From positions 1-10,677 of the forward strand of contig DASWFO010000105.1 of the NCBI GenBank assembly GCA_036394195.1: DNA of 10,677 nucleotides, read 5' to 3'. The notes beneath the pieces are model-generated. The model saw only the letters and a program-made list of their open reading frames with translations. It did no database searches and was not told the origin of the DNA. This document shows positions 6,217-10,677 of this stretch, piece after piece (the stretch's first letter is position 1; every line of letters begins with the position of its first letter). The position numbers and the translations under genes were made by a program. This DNA is from DATJPD01 sp036394195. Its GTDB lineage: Bacteria; Pseudomonadota; Alphaproteobacteria; CACIAM-22H2.

Positions 6217-7035
6217 ATGACCGATCTGACCGGAAAAACGGCCCTGATCACCGGCTCCACCGACGGGGTGGGGCGGGTGGTTGCGCTGCGGCTCGGCGAA
6301 ACCGGGGCGCGCATGCTGGTGCATGGCCGCGACCGCGGGCGCGGCGAGCGCGTCGTCGCCGAGATCAAGGACCGCGGCGGCCGCGCCGACTTCCTGGCGG
6401 CGGATCTGTCGACGATGGCCGAGGTGCGGCGGCTCGCCGATGCGGTCCAACAGACGACGGACCGGCTCGAGATCCTGATCAACAATGCCGGCATCGGCAC
6501 CGCCGGCGGCGGGCCGTCGCGGCAGACCACCGCGGACGGCTATGAGCTCCGCCTCGCGGTCAATTACCTCGCCGGGTTCCTGCTGACCCATCGGCTGCTG
6601 CCGCTCCTTCGCCAGAGCGCGCCGGCCCGCATCGTTAACGTCGCGTCGGCGGGACAGCAGGCCCTCGACTTCGACGACCTGATGCTGACGCGCGGCTATG
6701 ACGGTGCCCGCGCCTACTGCCAGAGCAAGCTGGCGCAGATCCTGTTCACCGTCGACCTGGCGCGTGAGCTCGAAGGCTCGGGCATCACGGTCAACTCTCT
6801 GCACCCGGCGACCTACATGAACACCACCATGGTCCGCCAGGCCGGTGTCACGCCGGTGAGCCGGGTCGAAGACGGCGCCGCGGCGATTCTGAATCTCGCC
6901 GTCTCGCCCGCCCTCGCCGGGCGGAGCGGGCTCTACTTCAACGGCCTGCGCGAGGTGCGCGCCGACCGGCAGGCTTATGACGCCGAGGCGCGGCGGCGCC
7001 TGAAAGCCGCGAGCCTGGAGCTCGCTCGGCCGTAG
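6217..7035 (+). CDS. Short-chain dehydrogenase/reductase (SDR), classical type
   Basis: The protein is 272 residues; ATG 6217 is preceded by CGGAGG with a 6-nt spacer. Classical SDR features are present: cofactor motif TGSTDGVG at 12-19, NNAG at 89-92, structural Asn116 in AVNYLAG, and catalytic S144 in NVASAG with Y167 and K171 in YCQSK. R38/R40 after the second strand (LVHGRDRGR) suggest NADP(H) preference. The C-terminal YFNGLREVRADRQAYDAEA resembles the retinol-dehydrogenase/WWOX-like SDR subgroup common in bacteria. It would oxidise an alcohol or reduce a carbonyl in the cytoplasm; the substrate cannot be deduced. It is separated from the AspDH-like gene by 247 bp of repeats and lacks the shared operator, so it may be regulated separately through the dyad at 6158-6179. 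A weak hairpin (7040-7047 with 7060-7067) follows the stop. Confidence 0.92.
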   Translation: MTDLTGKTALITGSTDGVGRVVALRLGETGARMLVHGRDRGRGERVVAEIKDRGGRADFLAADLSTMAEVRRLADAVQQTTDRLEILINNAGIGTAGGGPSRQTTADGYELRLAVNYLAGFLLTHRLLPLLRQSAPARIVNVASAGQQALDFDDLMLTRGYDGARAYCQSKLAQILFTVDLARELEGSGITVNSLHPATYMNTTMVRQAGVTPVSRVEDGAAAILNLAVSPALAGRSGLYFNGLREVRADRQAYDAEARRRLKAASLELARP

Positions 7036-7080
7036 CCGCGCTCCGGGGACGGAACGCCGCCTGGAGCCGGCGCGGCGCGG

Positions 7081-7110
7081 TTGTCCGCCGGCCCTGGAAC
7101 GTGATATGAA
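7081..7110 (+). promoter_or_regulatory. Possible promoter of the molybdopterin enzyme/Rieske operon
   Basis: TTGTCC (7081-7086) and TATGAA (7105-7110) are separated by 18 bp and match the sigma-70 -35 and -10 consensus at four of six positions each. The -10 would lie inside the putative operator, so a bound regulator would block RNA polymerase. The match is modest and unproven. Confidence 0.35.
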
Positions 7111-7120
7111 ACATGAAATA
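7105..7120 (+). promoter_or_regulatory. Putative operator, copy 3 (upstream of the molybdopterin enzyme)
   Basis: The plus strand reads TATGAAACATGAAATA, two TGAAA units with a 7-bp period. On the other strand this is TATTTCATGTTTCATA, the same arrangement as copy 1 (TTTCA, two bases, TTTCA). It lies 36 bp upstream of the GTG start of the molybdopterin enzyme. It includes a decoy ATG at 7106 in the same frame as the gene. Confidence 0.55.
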
Positions 7121-7156
7121 CCCAGAGTCCGAGCACATTTCCAAGGAGGGCCGGCC

Positions 7157-9409
7157 GTGGACGCGCAAGTTGAGAAGGGTACGGGACGGTCGATCGGCGC
7201 CGAGATCGTCGAGCAGATCAAGGCGGTGTGCCGCATGTGCCATGGCGGCTGCGGGACGATCGTCGAGCGGGTCAACGGCACCATCCGCAAGGTGATCGGC
7301 GACCGCGACAACCCGATCAACCGCGGCGCGCTGTGCTCGAAGGCCGGCGCTGCCTCGGTCGAGCAGCTCTATCACGCCCAGCGGCTCGACTATCCGTTGA
7401 TGCGCGCCGGCGAGCGCGGCAGCGGGAAGTGGAAGCGCATCACCTGGGACGAGGCGCTGGAGTACGTCGCCTCCAGGATGCAGGCGATCAAGGCGCAGCA
7501 CGGTGCGGAGGCGGTGGCGTTCGGCCGCGGCACCGGCGTCAACAACACGCATATCGTGAGCCGTCTCGCCAATTTGTTCGGCACGCCGAACGTCACCGCG
7601 ATCGCGTATTTCTGCTATGGGCCGCGCGTCGCCGTGTCCAAGGTCACGGCGAGCGGCAATTTCTCGCAGCACGGCTGGGACACCACGCCGATCCCGGACT
7701 TCTACGGCGAGCCGAACTGCATCGTGCAGTGGGGCTCGCAGAAGCGCACCAGCAACGACCACGGCCTGATCGGCCACACGCCGGTGACCGACGCGCTCAA
7801 CCGCAAGCCGGTCAACATCGTCGTCGACCCGCGCAAGCCGAAGGCCGCCGGCCCGGTCGACATGTGGCTGCCGCTGCGTCCGGCGACCGACGCCGCGATG
7901 GCGCTCGGCTGGATGAACATCATCATCAACGAAGAGCTCTATGACAAGGAGTTCGTCGAGAAGTACTGCCACGGCTTCGAGGAGCTGCGGCAGCGGGTGA
8001 AGGACTACCCGCTGAGCAAGGTCGCCGACATCACCTGGTGCGACCCCGAGCTCATCGCCAAGGCGGCGCGCACCTACGCGACCACGCGCCCCGGCACCAT
8101 CGTGTGGGGCAACGGCACCGACCAGCTCGGCAACAACACGTTCCAGGCGACGCGCTCGCTGCTGATCCTGATGGGCATCTCGGGCAATCTCGACGTCAAG
8201 GGCGGCAACGTCTTCTACCCGGCACCCAAGCTCAAATATCCGGAGCTGTGGGACAAGCTGCCCCCCGAGCAGCACAAGAAGCGCCTGGGCGGCGACCGCT
8301 TCAAGGCGCTGAACCTGACGCCCTATGCCTACGCGCATCCGCCATCGCTGTACCAGACGATGCTGAGCGGCAAGCCGTATCCGGTGAAGGGCTACGTCGT
8401 CTTCGGCAACAACACGGTGACCTGCTTCCCGAACACCGGCCGGATCATCGAGGCGATGAAGAAGCTCGATCTCCTGGTCGTGCAGGACCTGTTCATGACG
8501 CCGACCGCCGAATACGCCGACATCGTGCTGCCGGCCGCCGGCAATCTCGAGCGCGACGAGCCGCGCTTCCATCTGCACACCAAGGGGCCGAACGCCACTT
8601 ACATGGACACCGTGTCGCAGAAGCTCGCCGAGATCGGCGAGCGGCGCTCGGATTGGGAGTTCGCGATCGGGCTCGGGCGCAAGCTCGGCTTCGAGGAGTA
8701 TTTCCCGTCGCTCGAGGAGTTCGCCAACGAAGGCCTGAAGCCGCTCGGCATCACCTGGGACGAGCTCAAGAAGAAGGACCACGGCATCGAGATCCCGGTC
8801 GAGTACCAGAAGTACAAGAAGATGGGCTTCGGCACGCCGACCGGAAAATTCGAGATCTATTCGACCATGATGAAGGAGTGGGGCTACGACCCGCTGCCGG
8901 CGCATGTCGAGCCGCCGGAAAGCCCGATCAGCACGCCGGAGCGCTGGAAGGACTACCCGCTGATCCTGAACACGGGCGTCAAGCAGCCGATGTTCTGGCA
9001 CTCGCAGGGGCGCCAGCTGAAGTCGCTGCGCTCGCTCAATACCGAGCCGTTCGCCGAGATGAACATCAGGACCGCCGAGGCGCTGGGCATCAAGAAGGAC
9101 GACTATGTCTGGATCGAGACCGTGCGCGGCCGGCTGCGCATGAAGGTCACGCTCAACGACCTCACGCACGAGAAGGTGGTCAGCATCCCGCACGGCTGGT
9201 GGCTGCCCGAGGCGCCCGGCCCCGACCACGGCGTGTTCGAGGTGTGCTCGAACGTGCTGGTCGACGATTCGCTCGACAGCTGCGACGTGGTGCTGGGCTC
9301 CAGCCCGCTCAAGGGCATCCTGTGCCGCGTCGTCAAGGCCGAGGCGCCGGCCCGCACCGTGTCGCAGCGCTGGGCGGACTCGCTGCAGACCGGAGCCGCC
9401 GCGGAATAG
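7157..9409 (+). CDS. Molybdopterin-dependent, Fe4S4-containing enzyme of the DMSO-reductase superfamily (acetylene-hydratase-like layout)
   Basis: The protein is 750 residues. The start is GTG 7157, because AAGGAGGG lies 6 nt upstream; ATG 7106 is inside a putative operator. An N-terminal Fe4S4 motif CRMCHGGC with C25, C28, C32 and C60 is followed by K62, which usually bridges cluster and pterin. FGRGTGVNN (122-130) and YFCYGPRVAV (151-160) lead to C153, the likely Mo/W ligand. ADIVLPAAGNLER (454-466) is a family signature, and the final ~140 residues form the molybdopterin-dinucleotide-binding domain (LILNTGVKQPMFWHSQGRQ). No Tat signal is present, so it is cytoplasmic. No FeS or membrane partner subunits flank it, unlike respiratory family members. 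Size, lone subunit and cluster arrangement recall acetylene hydratase and related non-respiratory enzymes, but the residue after C28 is His where acetylene hydratase has its catalytic Asp. It is probably a hydroxylase, transhydroxylase or dehydrogenase for a pathway intermediate, co-transcribed with the Rieske oxygenase. Confidence 0.93.
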   Translation: MDAQVEKGTGRSIGAEIVEQIKAVCRMCHGGCGTIVERVNGTIRKVIGDRDNPINRGALCSKAGAASVEQLYHAQRLDYPLMRAGERGSGKWKRITWDEALEYVASRMQAIKAQHGAEAVAFGRGTGVNNTHIVSRLANLFGTPNVTAIAYFCYGPRVAVSKVTASGNFSQHGWDTTPIPDFYGEPNCIVQWGSQKRTSNDHGLIGHTPVTDALNRKPVNIVVDPRKPKAAGPVDMWLPLRPATDAAMALGWMNIIINEELYDKEFVEKYCHGFEELRQRVKDYPLSKVADITWCDPELIAKAARTYATTRPGTIVWGNGTDQLGNNTFQATRSLLILMGISGNLDVKGGNVFYPAPKLKYPELWDKLPPEQHKKRLGGDRFKALNLTPYAYAHPPSLYQTMLSGKPYPVKGYVVFGNNTVTCFPNTGRIIEAMKKLDLLVVQDLFMTPTAEYADIVLPAAGNLERDEPRFHLHTKGPNATYMDTVSQKLAEIGERRSDWEFAIGLGRKLGFEEYFPSLEEFANEGLKPLGITWDELKKKDHGIEIPVEYQKYKKMGFGTPTGKFEIYSTMMKEWGYDPLPAHVEPPESPISTPERWKDYPLILNTGVKQPMFWHSQGRQLKSLRSLNTEPFAEMNIRTAEALGIKKDDYVWIETVRGRLRMKVTLNDLTHEKVVSIPHGWWLPEAPGPDHGVFEVCSNVLVDDSLDSCDVVLGSSPLKGILCRVVKAEAPARTVSQRWADSLQTGAAAE

Positions 9410-9424
9410 GAGCGTTGCCCCCCA

Positions 9425-10480
9425 ATGTCAGGATCGATGTCAGCGACGACGTCTGCGCCGGCCCTCCAGGACAAGGCCGTCGACGCGTGCCTCGCCAACG
9501 ACTGGCACGTCGTCGCCTTCTCCAAGGACGTCGAGGAGGGCAAGCTCCTGGCCACGAAGCTGCTGGGCGAGGACCTCGTCCTGTGGCGGCACGCCGGCAA
9601 GGTGCATGTGTGGAAGGACCTGTGCATCCACCGTGGCGCGCAGCTGTCGAAGGGCTGGGTCGTCGACGGCAATGTGGTGTGCCCGTATCACGGCTGGCGC
9701 TACGACTGCGACGCGAAGTGCGTGCTGATCCCCGCCCAGCCGGAGACGCCGCCGCCGCTGAAGGCGCGGGCATTTCCGCATCGGGCGGAGGAGCGTTATG
9801 GCTTCGTGTGGGCGTCGCTGGGTGAGCCCCAGCACGACATCCCGGCCTTTCCGCGCCATGACGACAAGACGTTCCGGGTGTTTCACGCTGGGCCGTACAT
9901 GTTCTATGCGAACGCGTTCCGCTCGGTGGAGAACTTCGTCGACGCCACGCACTTCCCGTTCGTGCACGCGGGGCTGAACGGCGTCATGCAGACGCCCGAC
10001 AAGGTCAACGACTACCAGGTCTTCACCGGACCGGACGGCCTCAAGACCTCGGGCGTGCGCGTCTATCAGCCCTACGGCGATCACCGGCAGGTGCCGGTCA
10101 ATTCCGAATACCACTACCGCTGTTTCCGGCCGACCACGGCCGGTTTCGAGAAGTTCACGCGCATCGCCGATCCGGCCAAGGCGCATCTCGGCAGCGACAA
10201 GGACTGCTTCGTGACCTTTCTGACCGCCCAGCCGCTCGACGAGCTCAACTGCATCATCCGGCTCGGCATCGCGATCAATTTCGGACCGGAGCTGACCGAG
10301 ACCGACATCCTCCGCCGCCAGGACATGGTGTTCGCGCAGGACAAGGCGATCGTCGAGACCCAGCACCCCGAGCGCATTCCGCTCGACCTGCGCGAGGAGC
10401 TGCACATCCGCTCCGACAAGCTAGCGGTCGCCTACCGCCGCTGGCTAAAGGACCTCGGCGTCTCCTACGGCGCGTCCTAG
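9425..10480 (+). CDS. Rieske [2Fe-2S] non-heme iron oxygenase, oxygenase component
   Basis: The protein is 351 residues. The Rieske domain contains C67-I-H69 and C86-PY-H89 (CxH-x16-CxxH), which hold the [2Fe-2S] cluster. The catalytic domain has D173-x2-H176-x4-H181 in NFVDATHFPFVHAG, with D306 in FAQDKAIVETQ as the likely carboxylate ligand; this completes the 2-His-1-carboxylate iron site. The length and the QDK..VETQ motif fit the single-subunit VanA/phthalate-oxygenase group (O-demethylases and aromatic-acid mono- or dioxygenases) rather than the alpha-beta naphthalene-dioxygenase type. It needs O2, NAD(P)H and a reductase, which is absent from the window. ATG 9425 begins 15 nt after the molybdopterin-enzyme stop, with AGGAG (9408-9412) at a long 12-nt spacing; ATG 9437 is an alternative. 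It is the last gene of its operon. The substrate is unknown, likely an aromatic acid or aryl ether. Confidence 0.95.
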   Translation: MSGSMSATTSAPALQDKAVDACLANDWHVVAFSKDVEEGKLLATKLLGEDLVLWRHAGKVHVWKDLCIHRGAQLSKGWVVDGNVVCPYHGWRYDCDAKCVLIPAQPETPPPLKARAFPHRAEERYGFVWASLGEPQHDIPAFPRHDDKTFRVFHAGPYMFYANAFRSVENFVDATHFPFVHAGLNGVMQTPDKVNDYQVFTGPDGLKTSGVRVYQPYGDHRQVPVNSEYHYRCFRPTTAGFEKFTRIADPAKAHLGSDKDCFVTFLTAQPLDELNCIIRLGIAINFGPELTETDILRRQDMVFAQDKAIVETQHPERIPLDLREELHIRSDKLAVAYRRWLKDLGVSYGAS

Positions 10481-10490
10481 CAATTATTTG

Positions 10491-10539
10491 CCTCCCCCTT
10501 GCGGGGGAGGCCGCGAGCGCCAGCGAGCGGGTGGGGGTG
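10491..10539 (+). repeat. REP-like palindromic element, copy 3; terminator-like after the Rieske gene
   Basis: The element begins with a perfect hairpin, CCTCCCCC-TTGC-GGGGGAGG (10491-10510), 11 nt after the Rieske stop. It continues with CGCGAGCGCCAGCGAGCGGGTGGGG, cited here as two overlapping parts: CGCGAGCGCCAGCGAG and GCGAGCGGGTGGGG. This is the same architecture as the elements at 5985 and 6085 with base changes. There is no U run, so termination is possible but not proven. Confidence 0.7.
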
Positions 10540-10589
10540 ACGCCGCCGCGGTGCTTCCACCGCAGTTCCTCTTTTCTGTGCCTCTGTTG

Positions 10590-10677
10590 GGGTGGACGGC
10601 CCCCGAACGGCATCAATGTGCCAAGCTTGTTGTTGAGCAACCAAGCTGAAGGGGACCGTCCATGGTTGAGATTATCA
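10590..10677 (+). mobile_element. Probable left end of an IS110-family insertion sequence (truncated by the window edge)
   Basis: Base composition changes abruptly after about 10560. GGACGGCCCCC (10594-10604) and GGGGACCGTCC (10651-10661) form an 11-bp inverted repeat with one mismatch, ending just before an ATG. Between them AGCTTGTTG and CAACCAAGCT (10624-10647) form a second hairpin. The first codons after the ATG read MVEII, which I recall as a common opening of IS110/IS1111 transposases. The outer end cannot be fixed without the rest of the element. Confidence 0.5.
10662..10677 (+). CDS. Start of a putative IS110-family transposase (five complete codons only)
   Basis: ATG 10662 has AAGGGGA (10649-10655) with a 6-nt spacer upstream and begins M-V-E-I-I before the window ends. 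This opening, together with the flanking inverted repeat, resembles IS110-family DEDD transposases/recombinases. Five residues cannot prove identity. Confidence 0.4.

Noticed and set aside
6938..9229. A 763-residue open frame on the minus strand antisense to the molybdopterin enzyme
   Set aside because: It overlaps a conserved Fe4S4/molybdopterin gene almost completely, has no domain signature and has the typical low-complexity composition of an antisense shadow.
8038..9825. A 595-residue plus-strand frame overlapping the molybdopterin and Rieske genes in another phase
   Set aside because: It crosses two real genes out of frame and shows no conserved motif; it is not a fusion of the two.

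Overview
The window is GC-rich (by eye about two thirds G+C), densely coding DNA, apart from a few AT-richer promoter gaps. Strong Shine-Dalgarno sequences, codon use rich in GC third positions, an orphan Bug-type periplasmic binding protein and dispersed REP-like palindromes point to a metabolically versatile proteobacterium, most likely an alphaproteobacterium (Rhodospirillales or Bradyrhizobium-like). I cannot assign a genus from the sequence alone.

Layout. The left half is on the minus strand, read right to left. One unit runs from 5064 to 1893: a UbiD-family decarboxylase (ubiD-B), a secreted Bug/TctC substrate-binding protein and a class II aldolase/adducin-fold enzyme, with 3-nt and 10-nt gaps. 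A second minus-strand unit starts at 1725: another UbiD-family decarboxylase (ubiD-A), followed 4 nt later by a group A FAD monooxygenase that runs off the left edge. The right half is on the plus strand: an aspartate-dehydrogenase-like (DUF108) protein divergent from ubiD-B, then a gap with two REP-like palindromes and a separate 22-bp dyad, a short-chain dehydrogenase, a 750-residue Fe4S4/molybdopterin (DMSO-reductase superfamily) enzyme, and a Rieske non-heme iron oxygenase 15 nt after it. After a third REP-like palindrome, the right edge looks like the left end of an IS110-family insertion sequence with only the first codons of its transposase.

How the genes may work together. Ring-hydroxylating enzymes (Rieske and FAD), two prFMN-type decarboxylases, a metal-dependent aldolase/decarboxylase, dehydrogenases and a carboxylate-binding protein suggest uptake and catabolism of an aromatic or heteroaromatic (poly)carboxylate. 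No ring-cleavage dioxygenase, CoA ligase, ferredoxin reductase, UbiX or regulator lies in the window, so substrate and step order remain inference.

Most notable observations: (1) an ATGTTTCAY motif in three regulatory gaps, in front of ubiD-A, in the ubiD-B/AspDH-like divergent gap and in front of the molybdenum enzyme, which argues for one regulon; each copy also carries a decoy ATG that would mis-extend the gene; (2) the AspDH-like protein appears to lack the family catalytic histidine; (3) ubiD-B appears to lack the expected metal-ligand histidine; (4) the molybdopterin enzyme resembles acetylene hydratase in layout, lacks a Tat signal and partner subunits, and is paired with an O2-dependent oxygenase.
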